The position numbers were made by a program, and so were the translations under genes. The notes beneath the pieces were generated by a model. It was not told the origin of the DNA. It ran no database searches and saw only the letters and a list, made by a program, of their open reading frames with translations. Of a DNA stretch of 64,000 bases, positions 51,690 through 60,866 are shown in pieces; the stretch's first letter is position 1, and the number at the start of each line of letters is the position of its first letter. The DNA is taken from positions 3,100,001 through 3,164,000 of the forward strand of contig NZ_CP090347.1 in the NCBI RefSeq assembly GCF_021398715.1. The letters are read 5' to 3'. This stretch comes from Microbacterium binotii (lineage in GTDB: Bacteria > Actinomycetota > Actinomycetes > Actinomycetales > Microbacteriaceae).

Positions 51690-52196
51690 ATGCACGATCT
51701 CATCGCAGGATTCCAGAACCTCATCGCCGCCGTCCCCGAGCTGGTGCAGCCGCTGATCGTCGCACTCGCGGGCGCCGTCCCGTTCGTCGAGGGCGAGGGC
51801 GCGACCGTCATCGGCATCGTCGGCGGAATCCACCCGATCGTCGCGGCCGTGGCCGCCGCCGTCGGCAACTTCGTCTGCGTGGCGATCGTGGTGCTCCTGG
51901 GGGCGGGCGTCCGCTCCGCCGTGACCTCCGGGCGCGTCGCCACCGCCGGCGGTCAGGTTCCCGAGACCTCGCCGCGCCGCGAGAAGTTCCAGCGCGCCTT
52001 CGTGCGCTACGGAGTGCCGGGCGTGAGCCTGCTCGGACCGCTGCTGCTTCCGACGCAGCTCACCTCCGCGATGCTCGCAGGGGCCGGCGTCGCCAAGGGA
52101 CGGATCCTGGTGTGGCAGGCCATCGCCATCACGATGTGGACCGCCATCGCGACGCTCATCGTCACCGGAGTCTGGGCCTTCGCCGGCATCCTCTGA
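51690..52196 (+). CDS. Small multi-pass membrane protein (putative small multidrug export type)
   Basis: 168 residues with four hydrophobic segments (about 15-40, 45-72, 110-130, 140-165). The start PLIVALAGAVPFVEGEGATVIGIVGGIHPIVAAVAAAVGN resembles the SMP / Sm_multidrug_ex family. ATG 51690 has GGAG 5 nt upstream. Divergent from the DesKR-like operon, which may control it. Transport role not proved. Confidence 0.75.
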   Translation: MHDLIAGFQNLIAAVPELVQPLIVALAGAVPFVEGEGATVIGIVGGIHPIVAAVAAAVGNFVCVAIVVLLGAGVRSAVTSGRVATAGGQVPETSPRREKFQRAFVRYGVPGVSLLGPLLLPTQLTSAMLAGAGVAKGRILVWQAIAITMWTAIATLIVTGVWAFAGIL

Positions 52197-52202
52197 GAAC
52201 GG

Positions 52203-52238
52203 GGGAGGCCCCGCATCCATCGGGATGCGGGGCCTCCC
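52203..52238. terminator. Strong bidirectional hairpin terminator
   Basis: GGGAGGCCCCGCATCC (52203-52218) pairs with 52223-52238 over 16 bp with a 4-nt loop, followed by TTT. It separates the convergent small membrane protein and clpB genes. Confidence 0.75.
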
Positions 52239-52248
52239 TTTCGGTCGA

Positions 52249-54456
52249 TCAGTCGTCGAGCAGCTCGGCCTCGATGACGTCGTCATCGTCCGAGGCGGAC
52301 TCGGATACGGCCGAGCCCGCGCTCGTCAGTACGAGCTGCGAACCGTCGGCGGCGACGTCCACCCGCACGACGTCGCCGTCGTGCACGCCGCCCGAGAGGA
52401 TCGCCATCGCCAGGCGGTCCTGGATCTCGGACTGGATGAGCCGGCGCAGCGGCCGGGCGCCGAACACCGGGTCGTAGCCGCGCTCGGCGAGCCACGCGCG
52501 GGCGTCCGGGGTGACCGCGAGCGTGAGTCGACGGTCCTTCAGCCGGCGCTGCAGCGCATCCACCGACAGCTCCACGATCTGCGCGAGGTCGTCCTGGCTC
52601 AGCGCCTGGAACATCACGATGTCGTCGAGGCGGTTGAGGAACTCGGGACGGAAGGCCTGCCGCAGCAGCACCTGCACCTGCTCGCGCTTCTGCTCGATCG
52701 TCAGCATCGGATCGATCAGGATCGGTGAGCCGAGGTTCGAGGTGAGGATCAGGATGACGTTGCGGAAGTCGACGGTGCGCCCCTGGCCGTCGGTGAGACG
52801 CCCGTCGTCCATGACCTGCAGCAGCACGTCGAAGACCTCCGGATGCGCCTTCTCGACCTCGTCGAGCAGCACGACGGAGTAGGGACGGCGACGCACGGCC
52901 TCGGTCAGCTGACCGCCCTGCTCGTAGCCGATGTAGCCGGGAGGAGCGCCGACCAGGCGCGAGACGGAGTGCTTCTCGCCGTACTCCGACATGTCGATGC
53001 GCACCATGGCGTGCTCGTCGTCGAAGAGGAACTCAGCGAGGGCCTTCGCGAGCTCGGTCTTGCCGACGCCGGTGGGCCCCAGGAACAGGAACGAGCCCGT
53101 GGGACGGTTCGGGTCGCTGATGCCCGCACGCGAGCGGCGCACCGCATCCGAGACCGCCTTCACGGCCTCCTTCTGACCGATCAGACGCTTGCCGAGCTCG
53201 GCCTCCAGATGCACGAGCTTCTCGCTCTCGCCCTGCAGCAGACGCCCCACCGGGATGCCGGTCCACGCCGCGATCACCGAGGCGATGTCCTCGTCGGTGA
53301 CCTGGTCGTTCACCATCCGGTCGCCGGTCGACTCCGCCTGTTCGGCCACCCCGAGCTCGCGCTCCAGCGCGGGGATCTCGGCGTACAGCAGCCGCGACGC
53401 GCGCTCGAGGTTGCCCTCGCGCTGCGCGCGTTCGGCATCGATGCGCGCCGCATCCAGTCGGGTCTTGAGTTCACCGACGCGGTTGAGCGAGGCGCGCTCG
53501 TGCTCCCACCGCGCCTGCAGTTCACCGAGGCGCTCCTGCTCGACGCGGAGGTCCTCGCGGAGTTTCTCGAGGCGCTCCTTCGAGGCCGCGTCCTTCTCCT
53601 TCTTGAGCGCGAGCTCCTCGAGCTTCAGTCGGTCGACGTGGCGACGCAGCTCATCGATCTCCAGCGGCGCGGAGTCGATCTCCATGCGCAGACGCGACGC
53701 GGCCTCGTCGATCAGGTCGATCGCCTTGTCAGGCAGCTGCCGCGACGGGATGTAGCGGTTCGACAACGCGGCGGCCGCGACCAGCGCGCCGTCCGCGATG
53801 GCCACCTTGTGGTGGGCCTCGTAGCGCTCCTTCAGCCCGCGAAGGATGGCGACGGTGTCCTCGACCGTGGGCTCGCCCACGTAAACCTGCTGGAAACGGC
53901 GCTCGAGGGCCGCATCCTTCTCGATGAACTCGCGGTACTCGTCGAGGGTCGTCGCACCGATCAGCCGCAGCTCACCGCGCGCGAGCATCGGCTTGAGCAT
54001 GTTGGATGCGGCCACGGAGCCCTCGCCGCCGCCCGCACCCATGAGCACGTGGAGCTCGTCGATGAACGTGATGATGCGCCCGTCGGACTCGGTGATCTCC
54101 TTGAGGACGCTCTTGAGGCGCTCCTCGAACTGGCCGCGGTACATGGCGCCTGCCACCAGCGCGGAGATGTCGAGGGAGACGAGCTCCTTGTTCTTGAGGC
54201 TCTCGGCGACGTCACCGGCGACGATGCGCTGCGCGAGGCCCTCGACCACGGCGGTCTTTCCGACGCCGGGCTCGCCGATGAGGACGGGGTTGTTCTTGGT
54301 GCGGCGGGTCAGCACCTGGCTGACGCGCCGGATCTCGCTGTCGCGTCCGATGACGGGGTCGAGCTTGCCCTGGCGAGCGCGTTCGGTGAGGTTGATGCCG
54401 AACTGCTCGAGGGCGCTTTGCGACTCCTCCTGCCCGGGCTGTTGTGTGGCGTTCAT
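52249..54456 (-). CDS. clpB: ClpB-type disaggregase lacking the N-terminal domain
   Basis: 735 residues, about 125 shorter than full ClpB. It starts almost directly at AAA domain 1 (Walker A GEPGVGKT at 61-68, Walker [10 protein letters not shown]), keeps the coiled-coil middle domain (about 285-400) and AAA domain 2 (GPTGVGKT near 465, [25 protein letters not shown]), with an acidic C-terminus. It unfolds aggregated proteins with DnaK. RBS AGGAGA is well placed, and a HspR operator lies 30 bp upstream, so the short form is the genuine product rather than a truncation. ClpC is less likely because the middle domain is long. Confidence 0.92.
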   Translation of the reverse strand: MNATQQPGQEESQSALEQFGINLTERARQGKLDPVIGRDSEIRRVSQVLTRRTKNNPVLIGEPGVGKTAVVEGLAQRIVAGDVAESLKNKELVSLDISALVAGAMYRGQFEERLKSVLKEITESDGRIITFIDELHVLMGAGGGEGSVAASNMLKPMLARGELRLIGATTLDEYREFIEKDAALERRFQQVYVGEPTVEDTVAILRGLKERYEAHHKVAIADGALVAAAALSNRYIPSRQLPDKAIDLIDEAASRLRMEIDSAPLEIDELRRHVDRLKLEELALKKEKDAASKERLEKLREDLRVEQERLGELQARWEHERASLNRVGELKTRLDAARIDAERAQREGNLERASRLLYAEIPALERELGVAEQAESTGDRMVNDQVTDEDIASVIAAWTGIPVGRLLQGESEKLVHLEAELGKRLIGQKEAVKAVSDAVRRSRAGISDPNRPTGSFLFLGPTGVGKTELAKALAEFLFDDEHAMVRIDMSEYGEKHSVSRLVGAPPGYIGYEQGGQLTEAVRRRPYSVVLLDEVEKAHPEVFDVLLQVMDDGRLTDGQGRTVDFRNVILILTSNLGSPILIDPMLTIEQKREQVQVLLRQAFRPEFLNRLDDIVMFQALSQDDLAQIVELSVDALQRRLKDRRLTLAVTPDARAWLAERGYDPVFGARPLRRLIQSEIQDRLAMAILSGGVHDGDVVRVDVAADGSQLVLTSAGSAVSESASDDDDVIEAELLDD

Positions 54457-54485
54457 GTGTTCTCCTGAAATCTCCGGGACTCAAA

Positions 54486-54506
54486 CTTGAGTCTCACAGG
54501 CTCAAG
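54486..54506. promoter_or_regulatory. HspR operator (HAIR element) of clpB
   Basis: CTTGAGT-N7-GCTCAAG matches the HAIR consensus CTTGAGT-N7-ACTCAAG with one mismatch, 30 bp upstream of the clpB ATG. In actinobacteria HspR bound here represses clpB and dnaK operons until heat shock. Confidence 0.85.
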
Positions 54507-54602
54507 TTTATCACCGAGGGCCTTCGGGCACCAGAGGGCACCGCAGATGAGTGTTCGTCACGTAGCCGCCCGCGCGGTCGACGCAGCGGCTACGGTGCTG
54601 CG

Positions 54603-55193
54603 GTGATCCGCCGAGCCTCACGCATGCCCCTGACGACCCGCGTGCTCCTCAGCTGCGCCGCGATCGGCGCTGCCGCCGCCGTGCTCCTGACGGTCGCGAA
54701 CCTCACCGCGAAGCTCCTGATCCCGGTGTTCCCGCCGTCGGCGTACATCCTCGCCGGACTTTGGGCCGCGCCCGCGACACTCGCGCTGGCGCTGCTTCGC
54801 CGCCCGGGCGTCGGGGTTCTCACGGGTCTCGTCGCGGGACTGGCGATGACGCCCTTCAGTCCCCAGGGCGCCTACGTCATCCTCGCGACCCTCTGGTGGG
54901 GCGCCGCCTGCGAGCTGCCGTTCCTCGTCACGCGATACCGCCGGTGGACGCTCGTGCTGCATGTGTGCGGTGGCATCGTCGCCGGAGCCGCGAGCGTCGC
55001 GGTGTCGTACGCGACGGGCGTGATCACGCCCATGCCGCTCGCCGCACAGCTGCTCACGATCGCGCTGTCCGTCGTTGCGCCGACCGTCGCCGCCCTCGGC
55101 GGCGTGGCCCTCGCGGGGCGGCTGCGGCGAAGCGGCGTCGGCGATCAGTCCGCGAGCGGAGCCGCATCCAGCCGTTCCGCGACGACCGCCTGA
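54603..55193 (+). CDS. ECF transporter S component-like membrane protein
   Basis: A 196-residue protein with five to six helices (TRVLLSCAAIGAAAAVLLTVANLTAKLLIPVFPPSAYILAGLWAAPATLALALLRRPGVGVLTGLVAGLAM). The pattern resembles YkoE-type S components for thiamine precursors, which bind the vitamin for an energy-coupling factor module. No EcfA/T genes are adjacent, so the assignment is tentative. GTG 54603 with TACGGT exactly 6 nt upstream. Its end overlaps the convergent TetR gene by 49 bp. Confidence 0.72.
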   Translation: MIRRASRMPLTTRVLLSCAAIGAAAAVLLTVANLTAKLLIPVFPPSAYILAGLWAAPATLALALLRRPGVGVLTGLVAGLAMTPFSPQGAYVILATLWWGAACELPFLVTRYRRWTLVLHVCGGIVAGAASVAVSYATGVITPMPLAAQLLTIALSVVAPTVAALGGVALAGRLRRSGVGDQSASGAASSRSATTA

Positions 55194-55822
55194 GCGAAGG
55201 CGGCCGCCGCCTCCCGCATCCCGAGCCGCACGGCCAGGTGGAGCGTCTCGGGGTCGCCCGCCGCGTCTCGCTGGAACGCCGCCAGCACGAGGGCGTCGAC
55301 CACCACGAACGCGCGCCCGAGCGCTGCGCGCGCATGCGGCGTCAGCGCCACGGCGTCCTGGCGCTCGAGCGCAACCACGACGTCGTCGAGGATCGTGAGG
55401 TCGGCGGGAGAATCACGGGCCGGGATGTCCACGAGCAGCCATCCCGCGGTGCGGATCGCTCGGAATGACGGGATGGTGCGGTACGCCGTGAGAAGCGACC
55501 GCACCAGCGCGTGGAACACGCTCTGCCCGTCCGGGTGCGGCTGCGCGAGGGCCATGGCGATGAGACGGCGCAGCAGCTGGAAGTTGCGTTCACCCAGCGC
55601 GACGATGACGGCTCTCGCATCCGGGAAGTATCGGTAGACGGTGCCGACCGAGGTGTGCGCCTCCTCTGCGACGAGGGCGGGCGTGAGCTCGATCGATCCC
55701 ACCCGGTCGACGACGGATGCGGCAGCGCGCAGCAGTCCCTCCACCCGCTCGTTCGAGCGCTCCTGCACGGGAAGCCGCCGCAGGCGGGTGACCGGCGTCG
55801 GCCGGCTCAGACTGTGGGGCAT
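55145..55822 (-). CDS. TetR family transcriptional regulator
   Basis: A 225-residue regulator: HTH in IELTPALVAEEAHTSVGTVYRYFPDARAVIVALGERN, then an all-helical ligand domain. Ligand and targets unknown. Its 3' end overlaps the ECF gene by 49 bp on the opposite strand. The 223-bp gap to the right (55823-56045) has no recognisable gene. Confidence 0.87.
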   Translation of the reverse strand: MPHSLSRPTPVTRLRRLPVQERSNERVEGLLRAAASVVDRVGSIELTPALVAEEAHTSVGTVYRYFPDARAVIVALGERNFQLLRRLIAMALAQPHPDGQSVFHALVRSLLTAYRTIPSFRAIRTAGWLLVDIPARDSPADLTILDDVVVALERQDAVALTPHARAALGRAFVVVDALVLAAFQRDAAGDPETLHLAVRLGMREAAAAFAQAVVAERLDAAPLAD

Positions 55823-56045
55823 GCGGGGCTCCTCCCTTCGCCGCGGTGGTGCGCGATCACGACGATGGGCGGTCCCATCCGCTTCCGATGCTCGCGCTCC
55901 GACACCGCGGACGTCAATCCTGCGGCGCCGGAGGTGACGATCACTCAGCGATGCACCCCCGGCCCGCCGATGGGACCGTACTCTCGCGTCGGCCCGCTAC
56001 CCGTCGGGCGCACCCGCATCCGCACTCAGAGAGGAACATCCCCCC

Positions 56046-56393
56046 ATGACCTCCACGCCCCAGCCCACCGCTGAGACCGGCTCCACTTCGCACACCCCGG
56101 CCGTGCTGACGCACCTGGGCGGCATCCTGTTCTCGTTCATCCCCAGCCTCATCGTCTTCCTCGTCCAGCGCGGGACCGGCTCGAACCTCTACGAGCAGGC
56201 CAAAGAGGCGCTCAACCTGCAGATCACGGTCTTCCTCGGGATGGTCGCGGCCGGCATCCTGGCGTTCATCATCAACGTGCCCGTGGGCGGGCTCGTGTGG
56301 ATCGTCGGCGTCATCTTCGCGGTCATCGGCGCACGCGCCGCCGCCAAGGGCGAGCTGTACCGCAACCGCAGCATCCTGCGCCTGATCAACTGA
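56046..56393 (+). CDS. DUF4870 membrane protein (Tic20-like)
   Basis: A 115-residue protein with three helices and the DUF4870 pattern AVLTHLGGILFSFIPSLIVFLVQRGTGSNLYEQAKEALNLQIT, then GLVWIVGVIFAVIGARAAAKGELYRNRSILRLI. Function unknown. RBS GAGAGGA about 9 nt before ATG. Confidence 0.88.
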   Translation: MTSTPQPTAETGSTSHTPAVLTHLGGILFSFIPSLIVFLVQRGTGSNLYEQAKEALNLQITVFLGMVAAGILAFIINVPVGGLVWIVGVIFAVIGARAAAKGELYRNRSILRLIN

Positions 56394-56423
56394 GACGCAG
56401 CAGCCTGCCGCTCAGCGCGACGA

Positions 56424-57401
56424 TCATGCGACGGCGGCGACCACCTCATCGACCGGGCACGCGAACCGGGAGCGATAGGCGGTCGGCGTCGTCGCCAGCA
56501 CGCGCGTGAAGTTCTGCCGCAGCACGGCCGCGGACCCGAACCCGCACTCGGCGGCGATGCGGTCGAGCCCGTAGTCGGTCTGCTCGAGCAGGCGCTGCGC
56601 GTGCAGCACCCGCTGGCGGGCCAGCCAGGATGCCGGCGTGGCACCCAGGTCGGCTTTGAAACGCCGCGCGAAGGTGCGAGGTGACATGTGCGCCTTCGCC
56701 GCGAGCTGCTCGACCGTCAGATCCTGGCGCAGATTCTGCACCATCCACTCCGTCACCGGGGCGAGCGAGAGCGACGCCGTCTGCGCGAGAGGTCGCGAGA
56801 TGAACTGCGCCTGCCCGCCCTCGCGCTGCGGCGCCACGACCATGCGGCGCGCGATCGTGTTGGTCATCTCTGCGCCGAGCTCCTGTCGAAGCAGGTGCAG
56901 GCACGCGTCCAGTCCTGCCGCCGTCCCCGCGCTCGTGATGACCTTCCCGTCCTGCACGTAGAGCACGTCCGGGTCGATGTCGAGGCTCGGGAACAGCTCG
57001 GACATCCGGTCGGTGTACTTCCAGTGCGTCGTCGCGCGGCGTCCGTCGAGAACACCGGATGCGGCGAGCACGAACGACCCGCTGCACACGCTCAGCAGCC
57101 AGGCGTTGCGGCGCTCCGCCCGGCGCAGCACGTCTGCGAGCCGCGCGTCGATCGTGCCCCAGGTGTCGCGGGGCACGGGAGTGACGACTACCAGATCGGC
57201 CTCGTCCGCGAACGACAGATCATGCTCGACGTTGATCGAGAAGCCGAGGTTGGACATGATCGCGCCCGGTTCGATGGCGCAGACGCGGAAGTCGAACATC
57301 GGGATGCCGTCGTCGGTGCGATCGAGGCCGAACGCCTCGCATGCGAGTCCGAATTCGAACGGGGTGAACCCGTGCTGGACGACGACGGCGACGGTTCTCA
57401 T
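56424..57401 (-). CDS. GlxA family regulator (DJ-1/PfpI plus AraC domains)
   Basis: A 325-residue protein: N-terminal DJ-1/PfpI domain (VAVVVQHGFTPFEFGLACEAFG, LLSVCSGSFVLAASGVLDGRRATTHW with the nucleophile-elbow Cys) and C-terminal AraC double HTH (LTVEQLAAKAHMSPRTFARRFKADLGATPASWL ... LDRIAAECGFGSAAVLRQNF). Such proteins activate catabolic genes in response to small amines or amino acids. RBS GGAGGG 4 nt before ATG. Confidence 0.9.
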   Translation of the reverse strand: MRTVAVVVQHGFTPFEFGLACEAFGLDRTDDGIPMFDFRVCAIEPGAIMSNLGFSINVEHDLSFADEADLVVVTPVPRDTWGTIDARLADVLRRAERRNAWLLSVCSGSFVLAASGVLDGRRATTHWKYTDRMSELFPSLDIDPDVLYVQDGKVITSAGTAAGLDACLHLLRQELGAEMTNTIARRMVVAPQREGGQAQFISRPLAQTASLSLAPVTEWMVQNLRQDLTVEQLAAKAHMSPRTFARRFKADLGATPASWLARQRVLHAQRLLEQTDYGLDRIAAECGFGSAAVLRQNFTRVLATTPTAYRSRFACPVDEVVAAVA

Positions 57402-57487
57402 GGGCCCTCCGTGGTTGGCAGGATTAATGCGCTCATGGGCAATTCTGCCAGTCGTGGCACGATCTCACAACACGTAGCTTTTCTGCC

Positions 57488-57757
57488 ATGATCGCACTCA
57501 TCGTCCTCGGCATCCTCTCGATCGTGGCCATCGTCGCCACCGTCATCGCCGTCGCGCGAGACGGTTACGGCCCGGTGCGCACCGACTGGAGCCGCCTCCC
57601 GGACCGCGACGAGCCCGTCGCCCCCTCATCCTCCGTGGCCCCCTCGACCAGCGAGGTACCTTCGACCCGCGTTCGAGGGACCCGAGTCGCGACCACGGCG
57701 CCCGAAACATCGCACGTCGCCTCCCTCGAACACGTCAGCACCGCCGCCCGCGCGTGA
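57488..57757 (+). CDS. Small single-pass membrane protein of unknown function
   Basis: 89 residues: N-terminal helix (IALIVLGILSIVAIVATVIAVA) then a Pro/Ser/Thr-rich hydrophilic tail containing DGYGPVRTDWSRLPDRDE. TAGCTT lies 7 nt before ATG. Similar short proteins with this DGYG-x(2)R segment occur in Microbacterium as far as remembered. Role unknown. Confidence 0.65.
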   Translation: MIALIVLGILSIVAIVATVIAVARDGYGPVRTDWSRLPDRDEPVAPSSSVAPSTSEVPSTRVRGTRVATTAPETSHVASLEHVSTAARA

Positions 57758-57784
57758 TTCCGGGACCGACCGCCGGGAGGCGGG

Positions 57785-58918
57785 TCAGTCGCGCGCGGCG
57801 CGGGGGTGCGGGGTCATCGCGCGCACGGTGTCGAGCAGGATGCGGGCCGAGCGCCCCCAGGAGAACCGCGCCACGTGCTCCCGTCCGGCGGCGATGGTCG
57901 CGGCGCGCACATCGGGATCGTCCAGCTCGGCGACGGCCGCGGCGAACGTCCGCGGGTCGTGCGGATCGACGTACAGGGCGCCGTCTCCGGCCACCTCGCG
58001 GAAGATCTCGAGGTCGGTGACGACGGCGGGAACACCCAGCTCCAGCGCCTCGGCGATGGGCAGGCCGTAGCCCTCGTCGAGGCTGGTGGTCGCGAGCACC
58101 GCCCGGTCCGCGAGGAGGCGCGCGTAATCCTCGTCGCTCACGCCGTTGTGGAACACGATGTCGGCGCCGTCGGGCGTGATCGCCTCGAGCTCGGCGCGGC
58201 GCTCGGCAGAGATCCGGCTGAGCAGGTGCAGAGTGCGGCCGGGAAGCGATGCCATAGCGCGCACGAGGTTCGCCACGTTCTTGTACGGCATGAACGAGCC
58301 CATGTAGACGACATTGCGCACGGGCCCGCTCGCGTCGACCGCGGCACCGTCGAGACGGTCGGCGAGGCGCTGCGGCGCGTTCGGGATCACGACCACGGGG
58401 CGCGACGTGAGTCTCACGGCCGCGAACTGCCGCTTGCTCGTCTCACTGACCGTGGCGACCACATCCGCCGCGTTGAGCGTCAGGCGCTGCGGAAGGTAGC
58501 TGAAGTGGAACAGGCGCCACCCGAGCCGCACGGGGGCGGGCAGGTCCTTCGGCGGCGTGCGGTGGCGGTAGTAGATCGTGTCGTGCAGCGTGAGGATGAC
58601 ACGGAATCGACGTCCACCGGTACCGATGGTCTGCATCGGGGAGAAGACGACATCCGGCGCGAAGCGGTTGAGCAGCCGTGCGGTGAAGGGCTCACGCCAC
58701 GAGGTCGGCGCATGGATCGCCAGCGTCTGCGCCGCGTCCGGGAGCAGCGGGATCTGGCGCGCGTCGTGCACGAGGAACGTGACCTCGACGCCCGCATCCG
58801 CCGCGGCAGCCGCCACCGCTGCCGCGAGCTCCGCGGAGTAGCGGCTGATGCCGTCGTGGAAGTCCGTGCGGATGTACCGCGCGTCGAAGAACAGCCGCAG
58901 CGGCTCGGCTGCCGTCAC
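57785..58918 (-). CDS. Glycosyltransferase family 4-like
   Basis: A 377-residue GT-B glycosyltransferase: acceptor-side start FFDARYIRTDFHDGISRYSAEL, and donor-side EGYGLPIAEALELGVPAVVTDLEIFREVAGDGALYVDP carrying the E-x7-E motif of GT4. It transfers an activated sugar, likely to envelope glycan or lipid. GTG start overlaps the stop of the upstream glycosyltransferase gene by 4 bp, so the two act together. Confidence 0.9.
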   Translation of the reverse strand: MTAAEPLRLFFDARYIRTDFHDGISRYSAELAAAVAAAAADAGVEVTFLVHDARQIPLLPDAAQTLAIHAPTSWREPFTARLLNRFAPDVVFSPMQTIGTGGRRFRVILTLHDTIYYRHRTPPKDLPAPVRLGWRLFHFSYLPQRLTLNAADVVATVSETSKRQFAAVRLTSRPVVVIPNAPQRLADRLDGAAVDASGPVRNVVYMGSFMPYKNVANLVRAMASLPGRTLHLLSRISAERRAELEAITPDGADIVFHNGVSDEDYARLLADRAVLATTSLDEGYGLPIAEALELGVPAVVTDLEIFREVAGDGALYVDPHDPRTFAAAVAELDDPDVRAATIAAGREHVARFSWGRSARILLDTVRAMTPHPRAARD

Positions 58919-60132
58919 GGCGCGACCGGCTGGCCCCGGTAGAGCTTCTCGAAGGTGTCGAGGGTGCGCGCGATGTCGTGGATCTCGACCCCCTTCAGGG
59001 ACGCCTCCTGCATCGCGCGATACTCCTCGGGGGATGCGGTGAGCACCCGCGTGAGCTTCTCGGCGAGATCGTCGGCGTTCTGCGGCCGGAACAGCCAGCC
59101 GTTCTCGCCGTCGTGCACGAGGTGCGGGAGGGCAAGCGCGTCGGCGGCCACGACGGGAAGACCCGACGCCATCGCCTCCATCGTCGCGATCGACTGCAGC
59201 TCGGCGATCGAGGGCATCGCGAACACCGTCGCGCGAGTGAGGATGCGGCGCAGCTCCTCCTCTTCCACACGACCGTGGAACGTCACACGATCGGCGAGAC
59301 CCAGCTGCTGCACGAGCGCGTCCAGCGACTTGCGCTGGTCACCCCCGCCGACGACCTCGACGGTGGCGTTGAGCGCGGGGTCGAGCTTGGTCACGGCCTG
59401 CAGCAGGGTGTCGACGTGCTTCTCGGTGGTGAGGCGCCCGACGAACAGGATGCGGTTCTCGTCGCGCGGCGACAGATCGGCCGTGTACCCGGAGGCGTCG
59501 ATGCCGCAACTGATCGGGATCACGCCGCGGATGTCGATCGTGGCCTCGAGGAAGTCGGCCGCACGGCGCGTGGGGGTCGTGACCGCGCGCGCCATGTGGA
59601 AGGTGCGCGACGCGTCGTCCCACGCGAGCTTGACGAAGACCTTGTCGAGCACGGGCGGCAGCGTCGTGAAGTCGAGGATGTTCTCGGCCATGACGTGGTT
59701 GGTGGCGACGACCGGGATGCCCCGCTTACGCGCCTCGCGCGCGAGACCGCGACCGATGACGATGTGCGACTGAATGTGCACGACGTCCGGCTTCACGCTG
59801 TCGAGCACCTGTCGCGCGTAGTGCTTCGAGCGCCACGGCCAGACGAAACGGAGCCAGTCGTGCGGCTTCCAGCGCACGGCGGGGAGGCGGTGCACCGTGA
59901 CCGGCACGCCCTCGATGACCTCGGTCGCCGGCGGGTACGTGCGGTACTTCAGGCCGGGGGCGACGACGTGCACGTCGTGGCCACGGCTCGCGAGACCGGC
60001 GGCGAGCCGCTCGGCGAAACGCGCGGCCCCGTTCACGTCGGGTGCGAACGTGTCGCAGCCGATGACGATCGTGAGGGGGCGTTCGGTATCCGGCGCCGGT
60101 TCGGGGACATCGGGCGTCGAGGGGGTAGTCAC
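58915..60132 (-). CDS. Glycosyltransferase family 4 (PimB/MgtA-like)
   Basis: About 405 residues. N-terminal GT4 motif GCDTFAPDVNGAARFAERLAAGLASRGHDVHVVAPG, HIQSHIVIGRGLAREARKRGIPVVATNH, and donor site IAELQSIATMEAMASGLPVVAADALALPHLV. Closest in pattern to mannosyl or glucosyl transferases acting on phosphatidylinositol or diacylglycerol glycolipids. GTG 60132 with GAGAGG upstream is chosen; ATG 60180 is in frame. First gene of the two-gene operon. Confidence 0.9.
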   Translation of the reverse strand: MTTPSTPDVPEPAPDTERPLTIVIGCDTFAPDVNGAARFAERLAAGLASRGHDVHVVAPGLKYRTYPPATEVIEGVPVTVHRLPAVRWKPHDWLRFVWPWRSKHYARQVLDSVKPDVVHIQSHIVIGRGLAREARKRGIPVVATNHVMAENILDFTTLPPVLDKVFVKLAWDDASRTFHMARAVTTPTRRAADFLEATIDIRGVIPISCGIDASGYTADLSPRDENRILFVGRLTTEKHVDTLLQAVTKLDPALNATVEVVGGGDQRKSLDALVQQLGLADRVTFHGRVEEEELRRILTRATVFAMPSIAELQSIATMEAMASGLPVVAADALALPHLVHDGENGWLFRPQNADDLAEKLTRVLTASPEEYRAMQEASLKGVEIHDIARTLDTFEKLYRGQPVAP

Positions 60133-60240
60133 GTGTGGTGGCTGCCTCTCTGGGGGGTCGTATGCGGGGTGCGCAGGCATCTCGAGTCTACCGGAGCCCT
60201 CCCGAGCGCCACCGAGGCACCCCGCCCTACGCTGGTTGTC

Positions 60241-60834
60241 ATGATGCGATTGCAGGCCGACGCCGATGAGACCCAGTGGGTCGCCGTCACCGAATCGTTG
60301 GGGTTGCGCGGCCGTCGTCACCGCAAGAAGGCGCTGCGGATGCTGATGGCACAGGGCTCACTCGCCACCGGCGCCGAGCAGCGTACCGGCAGCGGTTTCG
60401 CGGCCTGGCTCGTGAGCCAGGCGACGCCGTTGCTCATGAGGCGTGCCGCTGGACGCGTCCTGGCGTGGATGTGGCGCGCCGACCCCGAACTCGTCGTCGT
60501 GCTCGCGCAGGTGCAGGAGGCGACCCCGCAGTTGCGGACCGCCCGCGCCATGATGCCGATGGAGTACGACGACACCGAGGACTTCCGCAATCCGCACCTC
60601 GGTACGGGTGAACGCCTGCTGATGGACCTGCCGTCAAACCCGAAGGCGCCGCCGTTCGCGACCTACACGTGGGACATCGGCACGCACCTCGTCACGCTGA
60701 CGGCGGTCTTCGGCGACCGCGAGCGGGTGAAGACCGCGGTCCCGGCCGTGGATGCCCTCGCCCGCACGCTGCGAGCGGTCGACGACCTGCCGATCGGCGA
60801 GTCGCCCGACATCCTGCGCATCGATCCGGCCTGA
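60241..60834 (+). CDS. Protein of unknown function
   Basis: 197 residues, no signal peptide. The N-terminal third is basic (GLRGRRHRKKALRML), a middle amphipathic segment (GFAAWLVSQATPLLMRRAAGRVLAWMWRADPELV) may associate with membrane, and the C-terminal part is an alpha/beta domain (FATYTWDIGTHLVTLTAVFGDRERVKTAVPAVDALARTLRAV). No family recognised. TACGCT lies 7 nt before ATG. Convergent with the ABC exporter. Confidence 0.7.
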   Translation: MMRLQADADETQWVAVTESLGLRGRRHRKKALRMLMAQGSLATGAEQRTGSGFAAWLVSQATPLLMRRAAGRVLAWMWRADPELVVVLAQVQEATPQLRTARAMMPMEYDDTEDFRNPHLGTGERLLMDLPSNPKAPPFATYTWDIGTHLVTLTAVFGDRERVKTAVPAVDALARTLRAVDDLPIGESPDILRIDPA

Positions 60835-60866
60835 CCGCCCGGTCACGACGGACCGGGCGGCCGGAC

